A stretch of 64,000 nt of DNA. Source: Desulfuromonas acetoxidans DSM 684 (GTDB lineage Bacteria > Desulfobacterota > Desulfuromonadia > Desulfuromonadales > Desulfuromonadaceae). Positions 38,030 through 47,711 of this stretch are shown one piece after another. The position numbers and the translations under genes are program-made. The stretch spans positions 62,001 through 126,000 of the forward strand of contig NZ_AAEW02000007.1 in NCBI RefSeq assembly GCF_000167355.1, read 5' to 3'. Below the pieces are notes generated by a model that did no database searches, had not been told where the DNA came from, and saw only the letters and a list, made by a program, of their open reading frames with translations. Numbering within the stretch: the stretch's first letter is position 1; each line of letters opens with the position of its first letter.

Positions 38030-38770
38030 ATGTTAAACGAAGCAGCAAATATCCCTACGTTTTCCGTGGCGTTCAGTGCCGGGCTCCTGTCGTTTTTCTC
38101 CCCCTGCGTACTGCCGCTGATCCCGTCATTTATTACCTATATCACCGGAATTTCATTTGGCGAGCTAAAGCAGGACCACCCCAGTTCAAAAATTCGTTGG
38201 CAGGTAGCCAGCCATTCACTGGCCTTTGTTCTTGGCTTCAGCACAGTCTTCATCCTGCTGGGGATTATTGCAGGCTCACTGAACCAAGCTATGCAGGATT
38301 GGTTGATCTGGCTTCAGCGCGGTGGTGGTCTGATGATCTTCCTGTTCGGTATTCACATGACCGGATTGTTTCATTTTGGTGTGTTGCTGGGAGATAAACG
38401 GGTCACGATTCGCAACAAGCCCAGTGGCTATTTGGGCAGCTTTCTTGTCGGTGTCGCTTTTTCAGCTGGCTGGAGTCCCTGTGTCGGCCCGATTCTCATG
38501 GCGATCTTTATCCTGGCAGCCGGCACCTCCAGCGATACAGCCCAGGCGGTTCTGCTGTTGTGTTGCTACTCTGCCGGACTGGGCATCCCATTCATGCTCT
38601 CCGGACTACTGTTCCATGGCTTTCTCAACGTGTTTAACCGCTTTAAAAAGCACATCAGAATCATGGAGATCATCACAGGCGTTCTCATGATAGTGGTTGG
38701 CATCATGTTGTTTTTCAATATGTTCAGTGACCTGTCCAGCTACCTCTACCAATGGATTCCGGTCGAGTAA
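38030..38770 (+). CDS. ccdA: CcdA-type thiol-disulfide transmembrane protein
   Basis: A 246-residue polytopic protein of the CcdA/DsbD-beta family, which carries reducing power from cytoplasmic thioredoxin across the membrane for cytochrome c maturation. The two conserved Cys-Pro motifs are present: FFSPCVLPLIPS near residue 27 and GWSPCVGPILMA near residue 150. Six hydrophobic segments are visible. ATG 38030 has AAGGTGA just upstream. It stands alone, ended by the terminator at 38916. Its product fits a bacterium rich in c-type cytochromes, such as the multihaem enzyme encoded next door. Confidence 0.93.
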   Translation: MLNEAANIPTFSVAFSAGLLSFFSPCVLPLIPSFITYITGISFGELKQDHPSSKIRWQVASHSLAFVLGFSTVFILLGIIAGSLNQAMQDWLIWLQRGGGLMIFLFGIHMTGLFHFGVLLGDKRVTIRNKPSGYLGSFLVGVAFSAGWSPCVGPILMAIFILAAGTSSDTAQAVLLLCCYSAGLGIPFMLSGLLFHGFLNVFNRFKKHIRIMEIITGVLMIVVGIMLFFNMFSDLSSYLYQWIPVE

Positions 38771-38915
38771 CGATCAAATAATCAGTCAGCACTTCACTCG
38801 GCCAAAGCCAGGGATCTAAGGCTTGCCACAACGGATTGTCACAAACAGAAAAAAGGCAGAATAACAACGTGGCTCATTTACGGCTAAAGCCTCAAGGTTC
38901 GCCTTCTACCCCATT

Positions 38916-38951
38916 AAAAAAGCCCTTGCCAAACGGCAAGGGCTTTTTCTT
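38916..38951. terminator. Bidirectional terminator after ccdA
   Basis: AAAAAAGCCCTTGCC pairs with GGCAAGGGCTTTTT around an AAAC loop; T-runs exist on both strands. It separates ccdA from the convergent bd-like operon. Confidence 0.88.
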
Positions 38952-39058
38952 TGCATGTCGCTTAAAACGCACCATATACCCACGACAGCGTTTCAGCACC
39001 TTGAACGGGCAACGCGCTGCCGTTCAAGCCAATAAATCAGCTTCACACTCCATGCAGA

Positions 39059-40117
39059 TCAGTTTTCCTGAGCCTGCAAAGAGACTTTGATCATCCAGAA
39101 GATCAACAGAAGCCCGATAACCAACGTCACGACAAACAAAAGCAAGGGGGAGAAATCCCGTTGCGCTTCAACAATCTGTGTCACAAAAAGATTGTCAACA
39201 TAGCCGGTTCGGACAAAAGCGCGCATCAGGCTCATCAGATAAAGTAACAACAGAGCCAGACCGCCACACAAGACCAGACGGCGTTTCACCGCCAGGAAGA
39301 TCACCCCCATGACCGTGGCAATCGCCACCAGAAAAACCGCTGTGGCGAAAAGGTTACGGCCCATAAACATCATCATGACATCTGCGGGTAGCGCAACCAA
39401 GAACCACAGACCAACCATAATCTGCACACAGGTGACAGCAAGAAAAACGCGCAAACCAACCCGCTGCGCCAGCTCACCAACTTCAGCATCCTGTTTTGCC
39501 CATAAACGGCCAAGAAGGGCAATTACTAAAGCACCAATGGCAGTTGCACCAACCAGCATATGCAGATAACGCGGCCACAGGGTGGGCTCAGCCAGATTAA
39601 GGAACGTTCCACTGCTGTTTTTGAAATAGATGTCCCAGGTCTCCGGAGTCAGCATGAGCGTCATATTGTTGCTGAACAAAAAGGCAATCATCAGCATCAG
39701 CACGCCTGCAAACATCAGGATCGGTAAACCGCGGCGCCCAAGACTCCAGAACTTGAAATCGTAGATGTAAACCGCATAGTAAACCGTCAGCAGAACCGGA
39801 ATGACACTGAGCCAGAAAACACCCATGAGCACCGAGCTTGAGTAGATCAAGTGACCATAGACCACCTGAACAAACAGCAATGGCGGCACACCAAAGTTAA
39901 TGGCAAAAGCAATCAGTAACGGGAGCACCTGAGCAATTTTATAAGCCAGCCGTTCATGGACCGGTTCACGTTTGAAATGCGCCCAGATCGCCAGCATAGT
40001 CCCTCCCAGCATGGCGTTCATGAACACCAGATGAAGAGGAAACGTCAACAGCAACAGCAGTTCAAAATACCCGGACGCCATCGGCAAGGCATCGGGAGTC
40101 GGCACCAGTGACATCAT
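39059..40117 (-). CDS. Second membrane subunit of bd-superfamily complex
   Basis: A 352-residue protein with about nine transmembrane helices and no haem-c motif. The N-terminal part (LTFPLHLVFMNAMLGGTMLA, AINFGVPPLLFVQVVYGH) loosely resembles the first helices of CydA-type proteins, but the residues used for haems in CydA are not obvious, so it may be a degenerate CydA' or a CydB substitute. Its start overlaps the stop of the cytochrome subunit by 4 bases (ATGA) with GGAGG 8 bases upstream, so the two surely form one complex. Substrate side is unknown. Confidence 0.75.
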   Translation of the reverse strand: MMSLVPTPDALPMASGYFELLLLLTFPLHLVFMNAMLGGTMLAIWAHFKREPVHERLAYKIAQVLPLLIAFAINFGVPPLLFVQVVYGHLIYSSSVLMGVFWLSVIPVLLTVYYAVYIYDFKFWSLGRRGLPILMFAGVLMLMIAFLFSNNMTLMLTPETWDIYFKNSSGTFLNLAEPTLWPRYLHMLVGATAIGALVIALLGRLWAKQDAEVGELAQRVGLRVFLAVTCVQIMVGLWFLVALPADVMMMFMGRNLFATAVFLVAIATVMGVIFLAVKRRLVLCGGLALLLLYLMSLMRAFVRTGYVDNLFVTQIVEAQRDFSPLLLFVVTLVIGLLLIFWMIKVSLQAQEN

Positions 40118-42081
40118 TGTGTTCCTCCTTTGGCCGAGTTGACCAGATAGTCTGTTAAGGCCTCCAAGTCATCATCACGTCCGGTAAAATCATCCATGGA
40201 ACTGTTGATCTCACTGAGGTGTTTCAAACCGTGATTAATCCCTTCACGATTTAATGCTGCGGCCCACTCAATGACCAGATCAGCGCTGTGGCACATGCTG
40301 CATTCGTCATCGAGAATCGCTTGAGCCGAGACGGAGGGTTGCGCCATCATCCCCTTCAATGCCGTCACCAATGCAGCAAGCTCTTGCGGCGTTCCAGAGA
40401 AATCCTCCATTGAGCTGTCGATCTGACTCAGAGTCAACAACCCATGTCGCACCTCATCTGGACTGAGCGGCGCAGCCCAGTCATAAATGATATCCGTGCC
40501 ATGACACATGCTGCATTCCTCTTCGAGCAAGCTTTTTCCTGAGAGCTCAGTCGGTGCTGCGGGAGCAGCTTGTCCTTTGATGGTGGCCACTACGGCAGCC
40601 AACTCTTCCGGTGTCCCGGAAAAATCATCCATAGAGCTATCGATCTGACTCAGATTAAGCAGCCCGGAACGCACTTCTTCAGCACTGAGAAACTCCCCCC
40701 AGTCCATGACAAGATCAACGCCATGACAGACGGTGCATTCATCTTCAAGCATCTTCTGACCGAGATTGATTGTCAGCTCAGGTTCATCAAACACATGGGT
40801 CTCTTTGCCATGCAAGGTACCGACCAAATAGGAGGCCAAGGCCTTTTTCTCCAGTTCATTGCCAACAAACGGTGGCATAAAAGGACGTCGCTGATGCATG
40901 GTGCCGAGGTACTTAACCATGCCATTAAAATTGATCGTCGCCGTACGCGAACGAATGTCATTGTTAATACCGTCGAGCGTATGGCAGGCATAACATTGCA
41001 GCTTGAACAATTCAGCTCCAGCCTGCTGAACATTGTCGGCATCAATCACTTTGATGGCACTCCATTTTGACTGAGCCAGAAAACCCTCGCTGAGTTGTTC
41101 AACCTGATCAACAGGGATACCGTTGGAATAGAGCATTTCACGAATAACAAAGGGGCGGCGGTCCGCTTCACGAATCCACTCAAATGATCCCATCATGCCA
41201 AAGGCACACACGGCAACCAGAACAGCAGTGACCAGATTATGCCAGCGTGGTTTTATCAGGGTAAACAGCGTCAGGAAGACGATAAACCCGGCAGCACTGA
41301 ACGCACCAAGTTTGACCATCGCCTTGATTGTCGGTGACGCCGAGAGAATCTCCTGCGGCCCTGAAGGAAGAACCTGCAGATACCAATAGCCGGTAGGAAT
41401 AACCACGACAAGCGACAACAGACACCATAACGATGAATAGCGGGTCATTTTCAGACGAAAGGCTTCAACATCGATAAACGCGGTCGTGAAGAAAGCAAAA
41501 ACCCCGGCCAACAAGGTGGAAATGGCAAAACGGAACCACAGTGACGGCCAGAACGTCGGATTGAAGAATCCGGAGAAAAATTGATGGTTATTGACCCATT
41601 CACCGGGAGTCAGCATAAAACCGATAATGCCGTTAATCAGAAACAGGCTCAACCAGGCGGCGGCAAAATAAATCCACCCCACCTTGAGATGCGTCCGTTC
41701 ATCCATACTATCAAATTTATAGTAGTAGATAATCAGAGCAATGATTTCGACCAGAAACCACACCCATTCCGCCGCCCAGCCAAAGACAAACGTATGGATC
41801 AGTTTAGAGGTTGCATCGGGTTGGATCAAACCGATGGTAAACCAGATCCCAACCCCGGTAACACCACCGAAAACCATGGTCAGAAGCATAAAGAATTTGG
41901 CGTGTTTTTTGACAAATTCAAGCAACTGGTCGTCGTTTTCGCGCCGAGCTTTATGTTCGGTCATGACCAGATACAAGCCACCACCGACAGCAAAATGCGA
42001 CACAAAAACGTGTGTAACCGCCATGATGGCGATCAGGAGTCCTCCTCCTGTTTCCGGGAGAAACCAGACTGGAAAATTCAT
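40114..42081 (-). CDS. Cytochrome bd-superfamily subunit fused to four c-type haem domains
   Basis: A 655-residue membrane protein. Residues 1-300 form eight helices of the CydA superfamily: His29 in VSHFAVGGGLYLV (haem b ligand position), GGVTGVGIWFTIG, and Glu105 and Glu112 in AAEWVWFLVEII, the positions of E. coli CydA Glu99 and Glu107. Residues 355-655 are periplasmic with four CxxCH sites: 363-367, 449-453, 523-527 and 594-598. The last three lie in tandem repeats of about 70 residues, each with ECxxCH and SQIDSSMxDFSGT. It resembles the haem-c-containing (OR-C) branch of the bd superfamily. It could be a quinol oxidase or pass electrons to other acceptors. ATG 42081 has AGAAGGG upstream. 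Confidence 0.82.
   Translation of the reverse strand: MNFPVWFLPETGGGLLIAIMAVTHVFVSHFAVGGGLYLVMTEHKARRENDDQLLEFVKKHAKFFMLLTMVFGGVTGVGIWFTIGLIQPDATSKLIHTFVFGWAAEWVWFLVEIIALIIYYYKFDSMDERTHLKVGWIYFAAAWLSLFLINGIIGFMLTPGEWVNNHQFFSGFFNPTFWPSLWFRFAISTLLAGVFAFFTTAFIDVEAFRLKMTRYSSLWCLLSLVVVIPTGYWYLQVLPSGPQEILSASPTIKAMVKLGAFSAAGFIVFLTLFTLIKPRWHNLVTAVLVAVCAFGMMGSFEWIREADRRPFVIREMLYSNGIPVDQVEQLSEGFLAQSKWSAIKVIDADNVQQAGAELFKLQCYACHTLDGINNDIRSRTATINFNGMVKYLGTMHQRRPFMPPFVGNELEKKALASYLVGTLHGKETHVFDEPELTINLGQKMLEDECTVCHGVDLVMDWGEFLSAEEVRSGLLNLSQIDSSMDDFSGTPEELAAVVATIKGQAAPAAPTELSGKSLLEEECSMCHGTDIIYDWAAPLSPDEVRHGLLTLSQIDSSMEDFSGTPQELAALVTALKGMMAQPSVSAQAILDDECSMCHSADLVIEWAAALNREGINHGLKHLSEINSSMDDFTGRDDDLEALTDYLVNSAKGGTQ
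40138..40770 (-). repeat. Three tandem haem-domain repeats within the cytochrome gene
   Basis: Three consecutive units of about 70 codons (residues about 438-510, 513-583 and 584-648), each with ECxxCH then L.L.SQI.SSM.DF.G. The first two are closest to each other. This is internal duplication in the coding sequence. Confidence 0.85.
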
Positions 42082-42191
42082 AAGCTACCCTTCTGAAGGT
42101 TAATCGTTATCGGGTCATTAATAACCAAATAAGTCACAATAAGCAAGTACGATTTACAGTATTGTGGTTCGCCCGGATACGGGCTGGAATA

Positions 42192-42572
42192 TCAGCAGCC
42201 GCAACCGCAATTGTGACAGATCGCGTCACCACCGGCAGGAACGATACTTTCCGGAGAGAACGCAACCCGCCTTACTCCACGTTTGATATCGGCCAGCAGA
42301 TCGGTATCCGGGCTGGGACCGATAAACTGTCCCAGACACAGGCTGGAGAAACCATCCTCCGGTGAACGAATACGGATACTGTTGAGCAAATCACCGTATC
42401 CGTTGACTCGCAGGGTAATATTAGGTTCATTGCAAAAGTCGAATTGAACTCCTGCTGAATTCAATTCAGCGTTGAGAGCATCAAAAAATGGCTGGATTTT
42501 TTGCTCATCGAGGTCATACGTCCACTCGCCGGCAAACTCGCGGTCATAGAAAACGACGGTAATTGTTTTCAC
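42192..42572 (-). CDS. Conserved-looking protein with Cys-rich C-terminus
   Basis: A 126-residue protein of no family I recognise. The N-terminal 100 residues look like a small alpha/beta domain (MKTITVVFYDREFAGEWTYD, PNITLRVNGYGDLLNSIRIR). The last residues are AICHNCGCGC, a compact metal- or cluster-binding-like tail. AGGAG lies 7 bases before the ATG. It follows the YciO-type gene by 20 bases and may be the end of the large translation operon, or a separate metal-related gene. Confidence 0.65.
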   Translation of the reverse strand: MKTITVVFYDREFAGEWTYDLDEQKIQPFFDALNAELNSAGVQFDFCNEPNITLRVNGYGDLLNSIRIRSPEDGFSSLCLGQFIGPSPDTDLLADIKRGVRRVAFSPESIVPAGGDAICHNCGCGC

Positions 42573-42592
42573 ACAGATCTCCTGGCAAAAAG

Positions 42593-43207
42593 TTACAGTT
42601 GGTGAATCCAGTCAGTGGGTCCACAGCCCTGGCGCAGCACTTCGATCTGGTCGTTACGCAAGCTGATCACCGTTGAGGGATCACCGTAAAGACGCCCACC
42701 ATCGACAACCATATCGAGATGCTTTCCCCAGTCATCATGAATCAGGCTGGGATCCTGATAGGTTTCGTCGCCGGAAATATTGGCACTGGTGGTGACCAAC
42801 GGATGGCCGAGCTGACGAACGATCTCCAGGGTGATGGCATTATCCGGCATACGAATACCTACGGTGCGTTGTTTCGTCATCACCAGGTCTGGAACAACAC
42901 GTGAGGCGTCGAGGACAAAGGTGTAGGGCCCGGGAAGATGGCGCTTCATGATCTTGAACGCCATATTACTCACATGCGCATATCTGGAGATCTCAGACAG
43001 GTCGGAACAGATAAACGAAAACGGTTTTTTGACATCGCGACGTTTAAGCTGATAGATCTTTTTGATCCCTTTTTTATTAAAGATGTCGCAGCCCACCCCA
43101 TAAATGGTATCGGTAGGATAAGCAATGACCCCATCGCGCCTCAGACACTCGACCACTTGGTCAATATAGCGTTGTTGCGGATTGTCCGGATTAATTGAGA
43201 GCATCAT
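42593..43207 (-). CDS. Threonylcarbamoyl-AMP synthase-like protein (YciO/YrdC/Sua5)
   Basis: A 204-residue YrdC-domain protein. It has AYPTDTIYGVGCDIFNKKG (residues about 30-48), KRRDVKKPFSFICSD, PGPYTFVLDA and the closing GHPLVTTSANISGDETY. Sua5/YrdC enzymes make threonylcarbamoyl-AMP for t6A37 of tRNA; the sequence is nearer to the YciO subgroup, whose exact role is less certain. The start overlaps the DUF493 stop as ATGATG/TGA, so translation is coupled. It is the penultimate gene of the operon. Confidence 0.9.
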   Translation of the reverse strand: MMLSINPDNPQQRYIDQVVECLRRDGVIAYPTDTIYGVGCDIFNKKGIKKIYQLKRRDVKKPFSFICSDLSEISRYAHVSNMAFKIMKRHLPGPYTFVLDASRVVPDLVMTKQRTVGIRMPDNAITLEIVRQLGHPLVTTSANISGDETYQDPSLIHDDWGKHLDMVVDGGRLYGDPSTVISLRNDQIEVLRQGCGPTDWIHQL

Positions 43208-43488
43208 AACAGATATTTCAACCCGTCAATATTCTGCAGCAGACGATAGATCTCCTGACGTTGCTGTTCATTGTGCAAGTAGGTCAATACCGAGACACAG
43301 ACATAAGCCCCTTTGGTGCTAGGGCGCTGCTTTATGGCGTCCTGAGAAACAGGTAAGACCTGATTGACGGCACCATGAACCTTCTCGGCGAACCGATGCT
43401 CGGGCGCACTGGGGCCAAAAGCCTTGAACATGTAATCACAGGGATATTCCTGCAGAGTTTCATCACTCTGACTCTTTAACACAAACAT
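43204..43488 (-). CDS. DUF493 (YbeD-like) protein
   Basis: A 94-residue protein of the DUF493/YbeD family: YPCDYMFKAFGPSAPEHRF at the N-terminus, and the closing GAYVCVSVLTYLHNEQQRQE. E. coli YbeD is a small ACT-like protein of unknown role near lipoate genes. ATG 43488 is 4 bases after the dut stop, with GAGG 8 bases upstream; the longer frame from 43587 would overlap dut heavily. Confidence 0.87.
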   Translation of the reverse strand: MFVLKSQSDETLQEYPCDYMFKAFGPSAPEHRFAEKVHGAVNQVLPVSQDAIKQRPSTKGAYVCVSVLTYLHNEQQRQEIYRLLQNIDGLKYLL

Positions 43489-43492
43489 TTTT

Positions 43493-43942
43493 TCAACCTC
43501 TTCCTGTATGACCGAACCCACCGCGATCTCGGTCCGTCTCATCCAAAGTCTCAACGTCACACAGCCTGGCCTGAACGACCGGAGCAATGATCAATTGGGC
43601 AATCCGTTCCTCATGCTCAATCGTCACCTCTTTAGTACCATGGTTGATGAGAATAATTTTGACCTCACCGCGGTAATCGGCATCGATGGTTCCCGGTGTG
43701 TTCACCAAGGTCACACCGTCACGCCAAGCGAGCCCCGAACGCGGACGCACCTGCCCTTCAAATCCAACGGGTAGCGCCATGGCCAAACCGGTTGAAACGA
43801 GCACACGTTGTCCCGGAACCAGATGCAAAGGCTCATCAAGAACCGCGCACAGATCCAATCCAGCCGCGTGAGTTGTCATGTACTGAGGAATTTTAGCTCG
43901 GGGATCAAGCTTTTTGAATTGCACACACACCGGCTCTGTCAT
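43493..43942 (-). CDS. dut: dUTP diphosphatase
   Basis: A 149-residue trimeric dUTPase that hydrolyses dUTP to dUMP, preventing uracil incorporation and feeding thymidylate synthesis. All five motifs are visible: AGLDLCA (motif 1), RPRSGLAW (2), GTIDADYRGEVKI (3), ERIAQLI (4) and the C-terminal arm RGGFGHTG (5). Length equals the bacterial norm. It lies 32 bases after the M16 peptidase gene in the same operon. Confidence 0.97.
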   Translation of the reverse strand: MTEPVCVQFKKLDPRAKIPQYMTTHAAGLDLCAVLDEPLHLVPGQRVLVSTGLAMALPVGFEGQVRPRSGLAWRDGVTLVNTPGTIDADYRGEVKIILINHGTKEVTIEHEERIAQLIIAPVVQARLCDVETLDETDRDRGGFGHTGRG

Positions 43943-43974
43943 GTCAATGATCAGCCTTTCTCCACTAACAGCGG

Positions 43975-45231
43975 TTAAAAACTGATATTTTGCAATTTTT
44001 CCGCTTGATCGTCAACATCGCCGATAATACATAGACACAAAGAATCATTACTCATCAGGTAATGGGCCAATTTACACAAATTATCCGGAGTAACTTTGGC
44101 CAATTCGCGCATCACACTGCGCACAGAAACATATTCCCCCTGAAAAATCTCACTTAACGCCATCCGTTCCATACGGCTGTAGGTACTGTCCAAAGACATC
44201 TTCAAACGATCCTGAAGCCGTTGTCGCACCGCATCCAGCTCTTCGGCTGAAACGGCATGATGGCGCAAATGATCAAGCTGTTCGAGGATCAATGCGACGA
44301 CCTCACCAGCCTGCGTTGCCGACGTCGTCGCATAAGAGACCATTGCCCCCGAATCAGAATGAGAATTGAGGTAACTATAAGTCGCGTAGACGAGGCCATT
44401 TTCCTCGCGAAGAGACTGAAACAAACGGGAACTCATCCCTCCGCCCAAAACAGCATTAAGCAGCATGCCGGCAAAACGATTCGGATGCGATTGCGAAAGT
44501 GCCTCGGTTCCGAGACAGATATGGGCCTGTGTTCCGACCAAAGGCTCGAGACTCACGGCCTTAACCGGCAACGGTTCGGCCTGCTCCGTCAACGGGCATA
44601 AGGCAGAAACCGGTGCAAATGCCGTAATCACATGCTCAAGCACCTGACCATGGCCGACATTACCGGCAATACTGATGATCAGACTGGAATTGATATAGCG
44701 TTCACGGGTAAAGTGAACCAACGCGTCACGGGTGATTTTTTGAACAGATTCCACCGTTCCTAAAACCGGACGGCCTAAAGCATTATCCGGCCAGAAAGTC
44801 TGGGAAAACAGATCATGGACTTTTTCATCTGGAGAGGCGTTAAGCCGCTCGATTTCCTGAAGGATAACGCGTCGTTCCTTCTCCACCTCATCCGGATCAT
44901 AACAGGTCTTCAACAACAGCTCTGCCATCAGATTAATGGCCAATGAGAGCTTTTCCGGCAAGGTTCTCAAGTGGAGGCAGCTATATTCTCTTCCAGTAAA
45001 GCCATTGAGTGGCCCCCCCAGAGCATCGACTTTTTTCGAAATATCCAAGGTTGAACAATTTGCCGAACCTTTAAACAACATATGCTCAACAAAATGGGAG
45101 ATACCCGCCTGCTCAAGACTCTCATGCCGAGAGCCGTTCACCACCCAGATACCAATACTGACGGAATGCGCCTGAGGAATGTTTTCGGTGAGCACCCGGA
45201 TGCCATTCGGCAATATTGACTTTTCAACCAT
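43975..45231 (-). CDS. M16 family zinc peptidase
   Basis: A 418-residue processing-peptidase-type metalloprotease. The inverted zinc motif HxxEH is HFVEH (residue about 50), with the downstream Glu in the EKERRVILQEIERL region. The typical M16 C-terminal half (GGGMSSRLFQSLREENGLVY) is present. In many bacteria a gene of this type follows pnp, as here, with 230 bases between. ATG 45231 with AGGGG 7 bases upstream replaces an upstream start that would add 15 residues. Natural substrate is unknown. Confidence 0.93.
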   Translation of the reverse strand: MVEKSILPNGIRVLTENIPQAHSVSIGIWVVNGSRHESLEQAGISHFVEHMLFKGSANCSTLDISKKVDALGGPLNGFTGREYSCLHLRTLPEKLSLAINLMAELLLKTCYDPDEVEKERRVILQEIERLNASPDEKVHDLFSQTFWPDNALGRPVLGTVESVQKITRDALVHFTRERYINSSLIISIAGNVGHGQVLEHVITAFAPVSALCPLTEQAEPLPVKAVSLEPLVGTQAHICLGTEALSQSHPNRFAGMLLNAVLGGGMSSRLFQSLREENGLVYATYSYLNSHSDSGAMVSYATTSATQAGEVVALILEQLDHLRHHAVSAEELDAVRQRLQDRLKMSLDSTYSRMERMALSEIFQGEYVSVRSVMRELAKVTPDNLCKLAHYLMSNDSLCLCIIGDVDDQAEKLQNISF

Positions 45232-45361
45232 ACAGGCCCCTTGATATCGACCGGCACAGTTGATCAGCACCGGCAATTAGCAGCAATGTATTCATTTTGT
45301 GAAATCAGTTAAAACGGATAACGCCGCCTTCAAACATTGCATAACACAGATAGCGTTTCCC

Positions 45362-45410
45362 AAAAAAATAGAGTCCTTATACATCTTAGCAGATGATGAC
45401 AAGGACTCTA
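45362..45410 (-). terminator. Strong terminator after pnp
   Basis: TAGAGTCCTT pairs with AAGGACTCTA (45369-45410), extended by an inner CATC/GATG stem, followed on the minus strand by seven T residues. It lies about 55 bases after the pnp stop and suggests a partial or full break before the M16 peptidase gene. Confidence 0.85.
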
Positions 45411-45462
45411 CTGTTGAGCTATTTAACAATGCTGCAGGCAGTCAGAAGCCCGCTGAAAAGGG

Positions 45463-47562
45463 TTACTCTTCTTCAGGCAATTCCTGACCCAGAGCTTCCT
45501 TACGAGACAGCTTGATTTTACCCTGACGATCAACACCGATACACTTGACCAGCACCTTGTCGCCCTCATTGAGAATATCCGTCACCTTGTTGACGCGCTC
45601 TTTGGCCAACTCACTGACATGGACCAGACCGTCAGTGCCGGAGAAAATTTCAACAAATGCGCCGAAATCCATAATCTTCTTGACCGTACCGTTGTACAGT
45701 TTGCCGACTTCAGGACTCTGGGTCAGTTCTTTGATCATCTGAGCAGCGGCTTTGGCCGCGTCTCCATTGCTTGAAGAGATGTTGATGCGACCATCATCCT
45801 CGATATCGATACCACAGCCGGTCGCCTCAATAATACCGCGAACTGTTTTACCACCAGAACCAATGACCGTACGTACTTGGTCAGGCTTAACAAAGACAGT
45901 GGTAATACGGGGCGCATAAGGAGACATGTCTTCACGCGGAGCTGAGATCGCCTTAGCCATCTCGCCGAGAATATGCAGACGACCCTCTTTGGCCTGAGCC
46001 AGGGCACGTTGCATGATGTCGCGGGTGACACCGTCGATCTTGATATCCATCTGCAGAGCGGCAACACCCTCTTTGGTGCCGGTGACTTTAAAGTCCATGT
46101 CACCCAGGTGGTCTTCATCGCCGAGAATATCAGACAGGATGGCAATATCATCGCCTTCCTTAATCAGACCCATGGCAATACCGGCAACAGCATCCTTGGC
46201 CGGAACACCTGCGTCCATCAATGACATTGATGCACCACAAACAGACGCCATGGAGGAAGATCCGTTCGATTCGAGGATTTCCGACACAATGCGCACGGTA
46301 TAAGGAAAGTCATCAAATTCCGGCATAATCTTAGTGGCCGAACGCTCGGCCAACATGCCGTGGCCAATCTCACGACGACCCGGGAACAGACGCATGCTGG
46401 TTTCACCAACACAGAACGGAGGGAAATTGTAGTGCAACATGAACTTCTTGAACTCCATCCCCTGGATGTTGTCCATCCGTTGCTCATCACTGGCCGTTCC
46501 CAGAGTGGTGCTGACCAGAGCCTGTGTTTCACCACGGGTGAACAGGGCACTACCGTGGGCGCGGGGCAAAACACCAACTTCGCAACTGATCGGGCGGATT
46601 TCATTCATTTTGCGACCATCGATACGGATTTGATCCTTGGTCACACTTTGACGGACAACGCGCTTCTCAATGCTGCCCATGATGGCAGAAATCTCGTCAC
46701 TGCGACCTTCAAACTCCTCAGCCAGTTGCTCTTGGATATCCGCACGGATCTCCTTGAGAGCGGCATAACGCTCTTGCTTGGCACGAATGGTTACAGCTTT
46801 TTCGACACGGCCCTGCGCCAAGGAAACAATTTTTTCTTCCAATGCAGCGTCAGTTTCAGGAACAATAAATTCCCGCTTTTCAACGCCAACCAGTTCAGCC
46901 AGCTTGGTTTGCATTTCGATCAGCGGCTGGATGGCTTGATGACCGAAGAACACGGCTTCGAGCATTTCATCTTCACTGATCAGATCCGCTTCACCTTCCA
47001 CCATCATGATGGCATCTTTGGAACCGGCAACAACGATTTCGATGTCGCTTTGCTCCTGCTGCTCCAGAGTCGGGTTGGCAATGAACTCACCATCGACGCG
47101 GCCAACACGCACACCGGCAATCGGACCACCAAACGGAATATCGGAAACACTAACGGAAGCCGAGGCCGCCAGAATCGACAGTGTATCGGGATCGTTCACA
47201 CAGTCTGCTGAAATAACCGTCGGAATAATTTGCGTTTCGTAGAGATAACCTTTAGGAAACAGCGGACGCATCGGACGGTCAATCAGGCGGCAGATCAGGG
47301 TTTCACGCTCTGTAGCACCGCGCTCACGACGGAAAAAAGAGCCGGGAATCTTACCACTGGCATAAAACTTTTCCTGATAATTAACCGTCAGGGGAAAGAA
47401 GTCCTGTCCCTCACGCATGGTCTTGGCGGAAACAACCGTACAGAGAATCTTTGTTTCACCATACGTCACGATGGTAGCACCATCGGCCTGACGCGCCATT
47501 TTTCCGGTTTCAATGGTCAATGGTTGACCATTAAATTCAATTTCTACTTTTTGATAAGCCAT
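45463..47562 (-). CDS. pnp: Polyribonucleotide nucleotidyltransferase
   Basis: A 699-residue PNPase that degrades RNA phosphorolytically and can add tails. Two RNase PH domains (about residues 10-140 and 320-545) surround the helical linker; the C-terminal KH ([20 protein letters not shown]) and S1 ([20 protein letters not shown]) domains are complete. Catalytic-site sequence around [14 protein letters not shown] and [20 protein letters not shown] is typical. AGGAG lies 7 bases before the ATG. rpsO upstream is the usual neighbour; the gap holds two terminator-like structures. Confidence 0.98.
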   Translation of the reverse strand: MAYQKVEIEFNGQPLTIETGKMARQADGATIVTYGETKILCTVVSAKTMREGQDFFPLTVNYQEKFYASGKIPGSFFRRERGATERETLICRLIDRPMRPLFPKGYLYETQIIPTVISADCVNDPDTLSILAASASVSVSDIPFGGPIAGVRVGRVDGEFIANPTLEQQEQSDIEIVVAGSKDAIMMVEGEADLISEDEMLEAVFFGHQAIQPLIEMQTKLAELVGVEKREFIVPETDAALEEKIVSLAQGRVEKAVTIRAKQERYAALKEIRADIQEQLAEEFEGRSDEISAIMGSIEKRVVRQSVTKDQIRIDGRKMNEIRPISCEVGVLPRAHGSALFTRGETQALVSTTLGTASDEQRMDNIQGMEFKKFMLHYNFPPFCVGETSMRLFPGRREIGHGMLAERSATKIMPEFDDFPYTVRIVSEILESNGSSSMASVCGASMSLMDAGVPAKDAVAGIAMGLIKEGDDIAILSDILGDEDHLGDMDFKVTGTKEGVAALQMDIKIDGVTRDIMQRALAQAKEGRLHILGEMAKAISAPREDMSPYAPRITTVFVKPDQVRTVIGSGGKTVRGIIEATGCGIDIEDDGRINISSSNGDAAKAAAQMIKELTQSPEVGKLYNGTVKKIMDFGAFVEIFSGTDGLVHVSELAKERVNKVTDILNEGDKVLVKCIGVDRQGKIKLSRKEALGQELPEEE

Positions 47563-47612
47563 GTAAATCTCCTGTCGTCATAACCTTCTGATAACGTTAT
47601 GACTTTTAGAAC

Positions 47613-47697
47613 AAAAAAAAAGGCTCCAGGAGGTTGGCCTGAGACAAAACCTCACCCTTATCAGGTCAGGTTTCCTCTCCGGACATCCTCCCAAGCC
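47613..47697 (-). ncRNA. Structured pnp leader or small RNA with terminator tail
   Basis: On the minus strand GGCTTGGGAGG (47687-47697) pairs with CCTCCTGGAGCC (47622-47633), enclosing about 50 bases with smaller stems, and is followed by nine T residues (47613-47621). The structure lies after the rpsO terminator and 50 bases before pnp. It could be an autoregulatory attenuator of pnp or a short independent RNA. I recognise no named family. Confidence 0.45.
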
Positions 47698-47711
47698 ACC
47701 TTAAATCAAAA

